A stretch of 35,070 bases of DNA. Origin: Phanerochaete sordida (lineage: Eukaryota > Basidiomycota > Agaricomycetes > Polyporales > Phanerochaetaceae). Under the pieces are notes generated by a model, which saw only the letters and a program-made list of their open reading frames with translations, ran no database searches and was not told the DNA's origin. A program made the position numbers and the translations under genes. Shown here one piece after another: positions 21,240-32,080 of this stretch. Location: NCBI GenBank assembly GCA_019973155.2, contig BPQB01000153.1:1-35070 (forward strand), in the 5' to 3' direction. Every line of letters begins with the position of its first letter. Position 1 is the first letter of the stretch.

Positions 21240-21740
21240 GAATATCAAAATAGGGGAGTAGTACAACTCCTCTGTCAATCATTCGTCAATTGGCTACTAT
21301 TTCAGTGCTATTCTGCTCTTTTTCCGTTACTAATTGCGCTATTTTGCAGTATTCTATAGGTGATTCATATATAGTTGAATGTGTTGTATAGCCTATTTGC
21401 CTTATTCACCAATGTCTTGACACTATTTGCGCATTTTTTGAGTGCTATTTGCCTGATATTTTTCTTTTCAGCTGCTGATTCACTATTTCACCATTATAGC
21501 ACATTTATCACTGCTGTATTCAGCCAATCTATTGGTATTCAATGTCTATTTCTGCTCTACTTATTTTTTCAGTGGCTGGTTCACTATTTGACCAATGTAG
21601 CACAGCTATTCCAGCTATATTTCACTATTGTAGCAGTATTCTAAGCTCATTTCAGCCCTATTTAGCTATTGTAACAGTATTCTACGCCTATTTCAGCTCT
21701 ATTTAGCTATTGTAGCAGTATTCAGCTGATTCATCAGGGA
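21240..21740 (-). repeat. Orphan AT-rich array resembling a Plavaka element end
   Basis: Repeated CTATTTCAGC, CTATTTGAC, CTATTTAGC and ATTGTAGCAGTATTC units; many are reverse complements of the AAATAG-type units at 6437-7195. No transposase lies beside it. It is probably the end of a degraded or non-autonomous Plavaka-type element, in inverted orientation relative to the intact one. Confidence 0.5.
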
Positions 21741-22288
21741 TACTGTCCTAATTGTTAGCTAGTACCACTCTAAGTCACAAGTATTCTGGCACTAGTTAGT
21801 TGCTGCACGTGCCTTGATTCTTTGTTGTCTAGCAGTAAGCTCAGAGTTTATCCACAGCTAGTGCAATGCTAGCCGAAGCCTTTGTGACCGATAATTAAAA
21901 CTTAATGCATAGCTGACCCTTCATTAGTGGGCCATTAACTTACTACTAGGTAAGCCTAAGGCCATCAGCATTTCTGTGTTATGTCCAGGGTATCCCAGTC
22001 CTTTAGCCCAGCTATATGTGCTTTAGTCCTCCATAAGTTTATCATTAATTGCGCATATTTTACTGCTTAAATGCGGACTAATCACACTATTTCACTGTTA
22101 TACAGATTATAAAGCGTTTATTGTAGTGATTAGCAGTAGTGATACATAGTAGCTAAGAGGGTATGCGGGGTATGCGTGAGATGGAGTCCGTTAGAAGGCG
22201 TGGGCATGGGATATGACTATCATACGGCGTGCAGGGAAAGCGGGGCATAGATGACGACTATCGTGCGAGATGGAAAGAGATGGCACAC
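21741..22288. other. Gene-free stretch downstream of the DUF6532 gene
   Basis: AT-rich to about 22140, then G-rich to the DUF6532 stop codon. It presumably contains the 3' untranslated region of that minus-strand gene; no other feature is visible. Confidence 0.4.
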
Positions 22289-24695
22289 CTACAGCACCTC
22301 CATGGCGTCGATGTCCATGTAGGTGAAAGTCGACTCCTCCTCAGGCTGAGGAGTGATCGTACGGCCCTCGCTGCCAAAGATTCAGCAAAAGCGGAGAAAT
22401 AAAGAAAACAGGCACGCACAAGGCTTGCCGGTAAAATCGAACGAGGAGGAGCTGGAGAGCGCCGTGCTTGATGATCTCAAGCTTCTCCATGGACTTGACG
22501 TGAGACAGGTACGTGGCCTGGTATGTCCTGCAGTAAAAAGGGGCAGGCTGCTTGGCGCCAAGGGAGATGTCCAGAATGGCAGAATGAATCTACGACACAT
22601 CAGCGGCGCAGCCAAAAATGCGGAGGAGCACGTACCGCAGTAGCGACCAAGGCAACAAGGGGCATGGGTATCATGTTGATGGTCTCGTCGTTGTAAGTAG
22701 CCTCGAAAAAATCGAAGTCGTATTCGAGGAAGTTGGACCGTGCGCCCCACAGCAGCGCAGAGAGGATGTCGACGAAGATGGGGTGGCGATAGGGCTGCGT
22801 GGCGATGCAGCGTTCCTGAGCGCATGTGAGCACAAGTGAACAACATGCCGACAAGGAAAAAAGCGCACCAGCTCTGCGCCAGCAAAGGCGTAGCGCTTCT
22901 CCTCGGGCCACGACTTCGCACGCTGCACACGGTCAGGACCACTGAGGCCGTAGTGCGCTGGGACCTTGGCGATAGCGAGCTTGCGCACTTGGCCACAAAT
23001 GAAGCTCGTCTGCGTCTCGAGCTGGCAAGCGTGAGCTCATGTCGACACAGCAGAAGACGGGACGTACCAAGGTGACAAGGTCGTGGACCCAGCCAGGGTT
23101 CTTGTTGGCGAGAGCATTGGCATGCATGTCACCGGACTCACGAATGGTCAGGATGACGCACTTCGTGAGGAACTGCATCTTCTGTATCTTGTATCTTTCA
23201 GGGAAAGCGTTAGTACGGTAGAGGTCTTGCTCGAGACGGAAGTAGGCCTTGTGGATCAGCATATCGAGGGGTTCAGAGGCCTCCTTGATGTGGATCTTGC
23301 CACCCTTGCTGTATGTGAACGTGAACGATTCCACGGACGTCGATGGCGGGCTAGTGCGGGGCCCAGAGCCAGATGCAGTCACGTAGATAGACGTGGCACG
23401 GCGCGCAGCAACGGCAGCCCTTGTCTTGTCACGCTTGATAGCAGCAGGGTCTTCAATGTCGGTCTCGTCGGCGTGGTCATCAATCCCGGGCTCCTATAAC
23501 AACAGTCAGTCCACAGCATGAAGGCTGAGCAGAAGACGTACCTCCGTGCGCAGCTTGGCAACGCGGTTCTCGGCACGCTTGCCCTCCTGGTAATATGTGG
23601 TGAGCATCAACATCGGTCCCAACAGAGGACGCACATACTCGGATAAGGCGGCGACGCTCTACTTCGTCTTCGTCGTCTTCGTCATCTTCTTCGTCTTCGC
23701 CATCTTCATCCTCTCGAGCATGGTCTTCATTTGCATCAGGCTCGGAGGCGTCTTGGCGGACGGCATCATGCATGCTGTCAATGTCCTCGTCCGAGCCGTG
23801 CATGACCAGCTCGCCCGTTTATGCACTATTAGTACCAAGATGAACGCAAGCAAAACACGCCTACGCACCTCAGCTGCGAGCATGGCCTTGAGCTTCTTCG
23901 TATCCCTAACCTCGGCAAGGAGGTCCAAGTCATCGTCGTTCGCGGCCATGTTCGCATCGTCCTCGTCCTCGTCCGACGCGCCATTGTCGTTCTGGTACTC
24001 AGAGCCGCTTCCTTCTGTCTCGTTATCGAAGGCGTCACGGGGGCCTTTGAACTTGAGTGGCGTCTGGTCATCGAAGATGTCGCGACGCGCTTTCGACTTG
24101 ACCGGTGTCTGGTCACTCTGCTCATCGGTCTCCCTGCCGGCGGCGTTGAACACTTCGTCGGCAGAGTCATATTCGTCTTCAATAGCATGTTTCACTAGTT
24201 GCGCGCACGCTTAGTTAGTAGCTGCAAACATGAGATATGATTATGGCTTACCTGAACGCTTCCCCACGGTTGGCTGAGCTTTGTGGCTGTGCTTGCCTGC
24301 GAAACAGTCAGACAATGCATCGCGCAAGTAGCAATAGACTTACTATTCGCGTGGTTGACCTGTTGCTTAGCCGGCGGGCGGGCATGTCGAGCCGCTTCCG
24401 CTATGCAACGCGCAGCACATGTTAGCAGGGCAGCGAGCAATGAAGCAAGAACACGAACCTTGCACATTGTGCTGGGTAGCGTTCTTGTGAGCCGGCTGCC
24501 TCCCGTAGACTTGCGCTGTACAGACGGGGGAGGTTACACGGCGGAGCTAGTGCAGCTAACGTGTAATGTACCGACGCGCTTGACCTGGCCTAACGCCTGC
24601 TGCAGATCGTGCCTCGCCTGCGCTTGCTGGGCCGCGTGCTCTTGCACGACCTCGTCCGCCTGCTGGCTATCCGCGTGTTCTGCGTGATGAGCCAT
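22289..24695 (-). CDS. DUF6532 domain protein, complete 12-exon gene
   Basis: Exons (minus): 24695-24572, 24515-24459, 24400-24344, 24296-24252, 24209-23869, 23809-23639, 23586-23542, 23493-23068, 23021-22869, 22815-22636, 22589-22429 and 22370-22289. Phases agree at every junction and give 613 residues. Intron 5 carries a perfect TACTAAT branch site. The last intron is GC-AG (GCAAG...GGCAG) and is needed to reach EEESTFTYMDIDAMEVL. The N-terminal 95 residues are Gln/Ala/His-rich and about 95-265 are very acidic. The DUF6532 core spans about 345-575, with LIHKAYFRLEQDLYRTNAFP, RHPIFVDILSALLWG, MPLVALVATAIHSAILD and YLSHVKSMEKLE as in other basidiomycete members. The biochemical role is unknown; the family is greatly expanded in mushrooms. 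It lies about 1 kb downstream of the KDZ gene, on the same strand. Confidence 0.85.
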
Positions 24696-24713
24696 TGGCT
24701 TAAGTCTGAAAGA

Positions 24714-25053
24714 TCAAACAGCAGGAACTGCTGCGGCGAGTGGTGCATCATTCTGCAGCAAGAAGCTGGCGCGCTTTCGGCGCTTGCCCTGCCAGCCTAC
24801 CGCCGTAATCCTGCCGGCTCGGCAAGCGTCCTGGTTAGGCAGGACCTCGCGGACATTGAATATCGTAGTAGACGGAATACGCTGGACCTCGAACATACGC
24901 CAAAATGGGCCAGGGGGGACGTCCTGCCTAGAGCTTGCTGTGTTTAATGCATAATCCGTCCCCTTTCGGAACTGGCACCGTCCGGTTGGCCAGCGTGATC
25001 ACCGAAACGTCTGCATTGGGCACCGCGCGTTCGGCCGCGCCCACCGCCGCCAT
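24714..25053 (-). other. Possible small upstream reading frames before the DUF6532 gene
   Basis: Two adjoining minus-strand frames look somewhat coding. One, from ATG 25053, includes VSVITLANRTVPVPKGDG and stops near 24926. The other, one frame away, runs from about 24920 through FNVREVLPNQDACRAG and ITAVGWQGKRRKRAS to a TGA at 24714, 19 nt before the DUF6532 ATG. They could be a decayed gene, an unrecognised 5' exon set of the DUF6532 gene, or chance. No family was recognised and no good splice join was found. Confidence 0.25.
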
Positions 25054-25229
25054 CGGGGTATGTTTGTTTTTCTAGTCTTATGTCACATTTCCCCATCCAG
25101 GCTGTAGTTTGCAGACATAGCGCAATGATTGCTAGAGTCTGTAATAATCTAGAGTTGGTGTCGCTGAAAGATATGTTTTTGGGTGCGCGGAAATCGCGAC
25201 ATATGAAAACATATCCCCATTACACGCCT

Positions 25230-25605
25230 TGGAGGTCTTTTTTGGCCTCTGGCATGCGTTAGAAGGATGAACCATTGGTTACAAAGTCTATACCCATCAG
25301 CACAGGGGTCAAAAGTCCTTATATTGGTGTAGAGACCTATGTTGAGCACGGTTGAAGGACTTAGCACGATTCAACCATGGGTCACGTGATCTACTCGTCT
25401 GCACGCCTCCAAGTCCGCACTCGGCCTTTCCTGAGCTCTGGCACGTGTAGTAAGGACATACGATGCATTGTGAAGTCTCCAAGCACTTACACACGGCTCC
25501 AAAGTCCTTATATCTGTATAGAAATCCATCTTGAGCACGGTTGAAGGACTTGGCACGGTCCACGCTCGGGTCACGTGACCTAGCCCTCCGCACAACTTGA
25601 AGTCC
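25230..25605. repeat. ~191-bp tandem repeat 3' of the KDZ gene
   Basis: The block CAAA(A)GTCCTTATAT followed by TTGAGCACGGTTGAAGGACTT and GGTCACGTGA starts at about 25308 and again at about 25499, a period of 191 bp. A third, partial and more diverged copy precedes them. Each unit includes a CACGTG palindrome. It ends about 75 bp before the KDZ stop codon. Confidence 0.75.
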
Positions 25606-25679
25606 CAGTCCTACGCACGTCGTGCGCGCGCGTTGCGTTCTCACATTCGATAGCATACAGGTGGTGTTATATACATAGA

Positions 25680-28600
25680 CTATTTGTACTCGCTCACTGC
25701 GCCCCCGCCGGCACCGCCTTCATCGTCTGAATCTTCCCCAGCGAACGCGTACAACATGGTCCCGCTCTCGAGCTCGTTCTCCTGTCCCTCGTCTGCGGAT
25801 GTGGAGGCTTGCACGTTGCTGAGCCCCTGCCAAAGACGCTTGAAATGCGCGGCGAGCCCGCGAAGACGAGCCGCCTGCTCCGCCGCGTAGGCCGCAAGCC
25901 CTTCGCGAAGCACCGGGCAGTCCGGGTCGCGAATGGAAGCGCGCTGGGCCCATTCGGAGGCCTCGACGTAGAGGGTGACGATTGTGCGTCGTTGCTCTTC
26001 CGTTACAATGACGATTTCTTCTTTGTATCGGAGGGGGCGCGCGCGAGCTCGGAGCCATTCCCCGCGAATTGCTGATCGGGTGTGGGTTAGCAGGATAGCC
26101 TGGTGCGAGGATATTCGATGAGCGTACCTTCGTTCATCCCCCCGAGACCACCCGCCTCGCTATTGAATGTGCCAAGGTGCCATTTAACTACTACAACCAC
26201 TTGGAAACTATCGACGGCCTACCCCAATCCAGATCCAGGAGATACTCCTACTGCCTTCGGTGACGACCTGACGACGTGGCAGGGCATCGTTCTCAGCGGT
26301 CAGGAGAGGGTCAAAATCGCGAAGGCCACGGACATCGTTGTCGGCGAGATGGCGCCACTCGTGCTCCCATTGGCCGGGCCCGTCGATGCGCAGCTTCGCG
26401 GCACGCGCTCCGCGGTACTTCTCCTTGAAGGTTCGAATCTTCATGTCATTCGTCTCTAGCTGTTCGCGAGCCTTCATGTTCTCTTTCTGGTGACGGACCT
26501 GGCGAGCCTTGAAAGATGCGAGCCGCGTCTTGATGTGCAAGTGCACGCGGAGCTTGTCCAGTGCGTTCCGCATCTGTCCTTCGCGCAGGGCGGATTCCAT
26601 CGATCGGAGCTGGGGCAGGAGGCCGTCAGCATGGTCGGTTGGGACCTCAGAAGGGAGGAAAAGAGGGACATGTTCCGGGGGGACGTTGACAGCTCTCTCT
26701 TCGTTTGCCGATGCTGGGTTGCCCGACGAGTGCGAAGAGACATGCGCTCGCCGCCGACGCTCGTTCTCCTTGCGCTTGAGAGCGTCGGCAACAACAGGGA
26801 GCTGCGCTGCGACGAGCTGGGCGACGGGGGGCATGTAGATGGCCTGTATTTTGCATATGGTCTGGGTACGGCGGCGGATCGCGGCGCGCCGGTCGAAGAT
26901 GTCGGTCGCAAGCGTCATCAGCTCCTTGTTGACGATGGGGTACTTCTGGTGGAACCGTCGCCTGTGCCCCATTAGACATCGCATCGGGCCCCGGTTCAGA
27001 GCCCAGTACTCACTTCAACTCCTCGATCTCCAGTAGCTCCACCAGCATGTTCAACGGCGACACCTGATGCAGGCTTGGCCTCCCTTGGCTCACTTCCTGG
27101 TCCTCTTTCGCAGCGAGCTGCACTTTGATCTCACGCTCCGTGAGCCCTGCAACGACGGGGTATCAGTACGAGGCATTCATGGTAACGGCGATGACTGCAC
27201 GCACCAGACGACTCGACATGGTAAGGGTCGGGCAGCGAGTCGTCCTTCTCGTATGCAAGGATTTGCTCGGTCCACGAGGTGGTGTACGCCGAGTCGACAC
27301 CAGCGGAGAACTCGTTGAAGAGGCGGTCATGGACGGTGAAACCCAACAAGGCGGTCTTCAAGCGCTTCCCCAGCAATTTTCCTGACGCGGAGAGTTAGAT
27401 CAAGAGATATCATAGATTTACTACATTTGGAAACCACAAAGATGCAAGCATGCCCGGAGCCCACTACACAGAATCGACGGCACGCGCAACAACGCAAGAC
27501 CTGCAGCAAGTGCACTTACCGAGGCCGACAAGTTTAGTGAAGTTTGACCAATGGAAATGGTCCTCGAGGGTGTTGTGACGAGACCCAGGTCCCATCTCCC
27601 GCGTGCTGGCCGCCGTCGCGTCGTGCCGCCACCAGTTTCTCTCCACCTCCTCTCCGTCGGTGCGGCCAACCCCAGGCACCAAGTTGAGCGAATATTTGTT
27701 GTGGTCATCGCCCGTATGGCCCCAGAAGTGGTACTTCGGGATGACGAACCGCAGATCGCGTCCGACAGGGAGGTCGATCTTCAGGTGGTCGGGAAACTTG
27801 TCCTCGGCGATTCGGCGGCGGAGGTTGATGGCCCATTGGCAAGCGATGTCGTAGGAGTACATGGGATCGCCGTGGGGACCGAAGTGCTTGAGGGCAGAGA
27901 TCGCGATGTAGTCCATCGTGCAGTACCTGAATAGGAGAAACCTTGAGTACAGATTGCACCGCCGAAATACATAGACACAGCGTACCTTTTGCCCTTCTGA
28001 AGATCGCCAACACCGGTGGGTTGAATGAAGCCGTGACGCGCGCAGAGCACCAGGCCAATGCCGGTCGTCGCATAGCCTTTGCTGAACTTCGTATTGGCGT
28101 GGGCCATCGCGGCGAAGCCGGTGCAGGTGCTGATCTGTCGAGCAATGCTACAATCAGCCCTGCGCATGCTGACACGGATCAGAATGATACGCACATCCTC
28201 CTGATCTGCGTACTGCAGGATGTGCGCGCGATATTCTTCGTCCGGGGCAAAATACGCAGCGCCGGAGATGAGCCCGGGATCGCGGGCGTCGTTCGATACG
28301 GCACGGCGTTTGAGGCGGAAGTTTGCGTCAATGGCTAGAATAAGCAAATACATGTACCTACGCATCGTTACTCAGCGACATGCCAGCTTCGACCTCGAGC
28401 AGGACACGTACCTGAGGTCATCGGAGACCGTATCCCAGTTGTCAGGTAGATTGACCCTAGGCCGGGGACAGGCCGGGCAGCGCAGGCACAGATCGCCGGC
28501 CTTCAAATTCTGGACGCCGTCAGGTACATGTCCGCGGCCGCTCCGCTTGAGCAGCTTGAGGAAGCGCCACTCGCGGATGACTCTCAAGAAGGGCTTGAGG

Positions 28601-29702
28601 CGATCCTGGCAGCTTGTCAGCCGAAGACAGATCACCAACGGTGAGCACGTACATAATGCTGCCCCAGTCCCGAGATGTCAGTTAGGGCCTGCAGGGTCAT
28701 GTAGTAATCGTAAGCCGTGATCTTGCTTTGGAGGGTGAGGCCGTGGAATGCCTCGAGCACGCGGAACGTGCAAAACGTCGTCAGGTCAGTGAGACTGGCA
28801 CTATACAGCTCGCGGCACAAGAGCTGCTGGGTGCGATCACCCGCGGCACCGATGTTGGAGCAGCCGCAGAACAGTAGCGTGACGGGGTGGAATCCATTCG
28901 TATGGATCACAAGGGACGCGCGCGGGCCGAGAAGAGGGGACGCGCAGGCCTCCCCGTGGCGGTGACCCAGCTGAACGACAAGGCCCAAGGCCTGAAGAGT
29001 GATCTTCTCAAAGAATTGGCCATTCCAGCGCTGCATGCACTTCAGCGCTGTGTCGGCGGTAGACTTCGGCATGCTTACCTGAACGCGATGCAAGGGGTGA
29101 TCTTGGTGGGCACGGAGGCAGCACCCGTGACAGATGAGACGACCGCCGAAGCAGTCGGTGCATCGGTACTCGGGCTTCGCAACCGAAACGGGGTTGCAAA
29201 GGGGGCAGACCTCGCGGTTAGCTCCTCGCAGGCCCTCCAGTCGCAACAGCTCGTCGAGAAACTTTTGCAACTGCCCTGACCACTCGCGCAACGTTCTGTC
29301 GTGTTCCTGAAAGGACGTTAGCTGGGATACGGCGGATATCTAGTGACGTTGTACACTTACCAAGGTAGCGAACGTCTTCTGACGGCCCTCTTCGTGCTCG
29401 TTGCTGACCTCCTCTTCGTCGAGCCCGTAGGCAGCCATGAAGCACGCGATCTCAGCGTTGGTTGGGACGGCAGAAAAGTCCATTGCGGGGCCGTACTCTG
29501 ACAGCTTTTTGGGGTGGTCTTCGTGCAGCTGAATTTCAGAAGGCGGAGGGGGGTAGTAGACGGTAGTGGTGCGGTGGACGGTACGCAGATTGTCCGCGAC
29601 TTGGTCGTCAATGAGAAGATGGGGTCGCTGCGCTCCGCGAGAAGCAGACGGGATGAGTAGCTCTTCCGTGCGGTCGAGCTTGCGCTTTTGCCTAGAGCTC
29701 AT
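25680..29702 (-). CDS. KDZ-family DNA transposase with CxC2 cysteine cluster, complete
   Basis: Twelve exons (minus): 29702-29361, 29306-29079, 29030-28653, 28605-28412, 28357-28195, 28134-27986, 27926-27520, 27381-27205, 27146-27014, 26961-26209, 26159-26128 and 26071-25680. They form one 1115-residue frame. Residues 148-187 are the CxC2-like zinc cluster (CPLC, CTDC, CHGCC, H181, H184, H187). Family motifs follow in order: VIREWRFLKLLKRSGRGH, LCLRCPACP, D391 in AIDANFRLK, D511 in YSYDIACQW, and E577-E580 in GRTDGEEVERNW. These acidic residues are the likely catalytic triad. EMGPGSR, the helical region IQAIYMPPVAQLVAAQL, SWIWIG and AAYAAEQAARLRG close the protein, which ends in an acidic tail. 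The 32-nt exon 11 requires the weak donor GTTTCC; the stronger GTAGGC 14 nt upstream would break the frame. Role: cut-and-paste transposition in the nucleus. No disabling change is seen. Confidence 0.9.
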
Positions 29703-29929
29703 GGCTGGGACGTGCTATGGTGGGCTCTGCGCGATGAGAGTTGGGTGGAAAGGTTGAGTCCGTACGAGGGAGGACTGCAGCTGGTCGGAGCGACAGTCGA
29801 GGTTTTGTACTTCAAGAATCGCGGGGGCCGCAGTCAAACACGTTGAACTTCAAAGTTGTGGGGATCTGTGAGCCTACAGCATTGGCTGTACTTTACTCTT
29901 TTACTCACCTACGGCAGTGAACACGATAG
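29703..29929. promoter_or_regulatory. 5' flank of the KDZ gene
   Basis: About 230 bp upstream of the KDZ start codon without a gene. It presumably contains the promoter, but no TATA box or other clear signal can be pointed out. Confidence 0.3.
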
Positions 29930-30315
29930 ACGGGTTCCTACATTTGGGCTGCCTCTCGGTTCCCTCTCCAGCCTGAGGCTCGTGACGTCGCTCTCCACGG
30001 CATGCTGGTTGTCTCCTAGTGTAGGCTACTGCGCTGGGGAAAGCTTATGTATGGCAGGATTCCTGCGTGGGTAGGTACACTTCTTGCTGAACGGCTGAGC
30101 TCGAACCGTGGGCTGCCCGAACTTCCTACAATGGGACCGCCTCTCAGTCCCCGCTCTAGCCCGGCACTCGTCATGTCGCTCTCCCAGCCATACTGGTCGT
30201 CTCCTGGTGTCCTGCTGCGCTGGGGGAGGGGGCTTAGATATCTTAGATATGGGGAGATTCTTGCGTGGGTAGGGGCACTTCTTGCTGAGCGGCCGTGCTC
30301 GAACCGTGGGCTGAA
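29930..30315. repeat. ~190-bp tandem duplication 5' of the KDZ gene
   Basis: TTCCTACA-TTGGG...GCCTCTC begins near 29936 and again near 30122. The following block, TGCGTGGGTAGG then CTCGAACCGTGGGCTG, lies near 30065 and 30260. The period is about 186-196 bp. The unit is unrelated in sequence to the ~191-bp unit on the other side of the KDZ gene. Confidence 0.7.
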
Positions 30316-31621
30316 TGCAACATCAACGAAGCTCTTTCTACAGTCGCGCACCATACGTACAGCGATGTGGAGCTCTCGGGCTGAGCAGACGCGAGCCGTC
30401 GAACGTGTGACGCATGAAGACAAGCGGGGAGAGCGCGAACAGGCCTGCAGCCCGAAACGACACGCACCGCCTTGCACCACTTACCAAATCTGGACGCACC
30501 GCACAGAACGTCCGACATACCACTTGCCTTAGCATATGCAGCGTGTATAAACGCGAGCTCTGCACCACATATGAGCACTCATCTGCTAGGCACGCTGCAG
30601 TGCCCACCTGTGTACTCAGTAGCAGATGTGTGACAGCGAAACCTGCTGGCCTCGCACATTCTACGATTCAAGACGACCCTCACCGCAATCTAATGCGACG
30701 TCTTCAACGCGTGGTCGCAGGAATGTGGTCGGTACGCTGGGGAGAACGTTTATGAACCTCGAGTATGCAGCCCAGCGTGTTCCTGAACTTGTGAACGCTC
30801 AGACACAGGTAAGTATGAATCTGGGCTTCCACGGAAAGCGTAGTCCGAGTTTCTCGGACAAGCGAGAACGTACGGTCTCGCTCGTCCAGTGCACCGCGGC
30901 AGATCGTACTGGTTAGTAATAGCGTCCAGAGCAAAGCTGAGCTGTGTGCGTGTAGAAAGGGTTGTCTCATGGCTATGGTCAGGCCTCCGTCGCGGTGGTG
31001 GTCGGAAGGGCATATGCAGGCTGCACGCTGAGTCTCATACCGTTCGCGTAGGCTCGGAGCACAACAGACTAATAAGCCCGCCGCGCATGACAGAACTCAC
31101 TGGAATACGTGAGTGTCGCTCCAAACGTATAGAGCCAGAGCACACACACAGATTGTGCCCGGTACATACATTGTCTGAGCAATGCGACAGCGTGTGCCTC
31201 TGAGTGCTACACATACCACAATCTCTCGTTCTGACACAATCCCAGCGGGTTCTCACAGCAGATGTTACGGGATGGGCTTTGTATGCCCTTGGTAGCGACG
31301 TACAATCACTTCGAGCCAAACAGTATGTCCGTAGCAACACAGTGTGCCACTATACCGTATGAGCAGGACTAGAATCTAGTGTGCACTGCTCACATTCTCC
31401 TCTGCCGGTCGTGCATGTCCAGTGCGAGCCATACAGTCACCTTAAAAATTGTAACTAAATGTCATCAGGTACGTACGACATTCAGTATCCTATACGAATC
31501 TTTCTACGTGTGTACGCTGATGCGCGACCGACCTGAAAATCCGGATGTTCGTTCACAGAGGGTTTGAAGCGTTGTAGACCACTCGCGCGAGTGCCCTACA
31601 GCGACCATTAGCCACAGAGAG
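30316..31621. other. Gene-free stretch
   Basis: Several open frames of 60-110 codons cross it on both strands, but they overlap one another and none shows a recognisable domain, consistent splice sites or biased codon use. No tRNA or strong repeat is seen. Confidence 0.45.
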
Positions 31622-32080
31622 CTACAGATTTACAGAACCGTTCCTTGGTACATTTACCAACACTCTGTCTGCCGTGCCTGACAAGGAACACCTTGTGGAA
31701 GCCCTAGAAAATGGAATGGTGGTTGCAGAGACTTGCCGTATTAGGGACATGTCGTCGAAACTTATCTTATAAGGATCGGCGCTTGGGTCAGTCCACGACA
31801 CGACATATGCTATTGCGCATCCGTTCGAAGGCCTACTGCTAAGTGGAATTTTTGGGAGCATCCGGAGACGTAGAGCTGCAATAAATGTGTGCAAAGTGGT
31901 AGGAAGTATTCCCTCTCTACGCTCTTCAGGCGTGCAGCTCTGATCCTCAAACTTCAGCAATGAGGTGCAGTACACTCCGTGCGCGTGCGAGCCAAATTTC
32001 AGTCTGTACGGAATGTTGGCGTGCTCGTCGTTGCCGACGATGTCGAGGAGGGCGCGCCCAGCGACGAGCCAGCCGTCCAT
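31622..32080 (-). CDS. Hypothetical protein, probably truncated at its 5' end
   Basis: A 152-codon minus-strand frame. The first ~35 codons (DGWLVAGRALLDIVGNDE, then YRLKFGSHAHG) have G/C third positions typical of genes in this window; later codons are less biased. The only ATG is supplied by CCATG at the very tip of the transposon inverted repeat at 32077, and a stop lies just upstream inside that repeat. The frame therefore looks like the remainder of a gene interrupted by the element. I do not recognise a family. Confidence 0.35.
   Translation of the reverse strand: MDGWLVAGRALLDIVGNDEHANIPYRLKFGSHAHGVYCTSLLKFEDQSCTPEERREGILPTTLHTFIAALRLRMLPKIPLSSRPSNGCAIAYVVSWTDPSADPYKISFDDMSLIRQVSATTIPFSRASTRCSLSGTADRVLVNVPRNGSVNL

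Noticed and set aside
23597..24214. 205-codon plus-strand frame inside the DUF6532 gene
   Set aside because: Antisense to the acidic exons 5-6 of that gene, which splice correctly on the minus strand.
30316..31621. Several 60-110 codon frames upstream of the hypothetical ORF
   Set aside because: They overlap on both strands without bias, splice logic or recognisable motifs.
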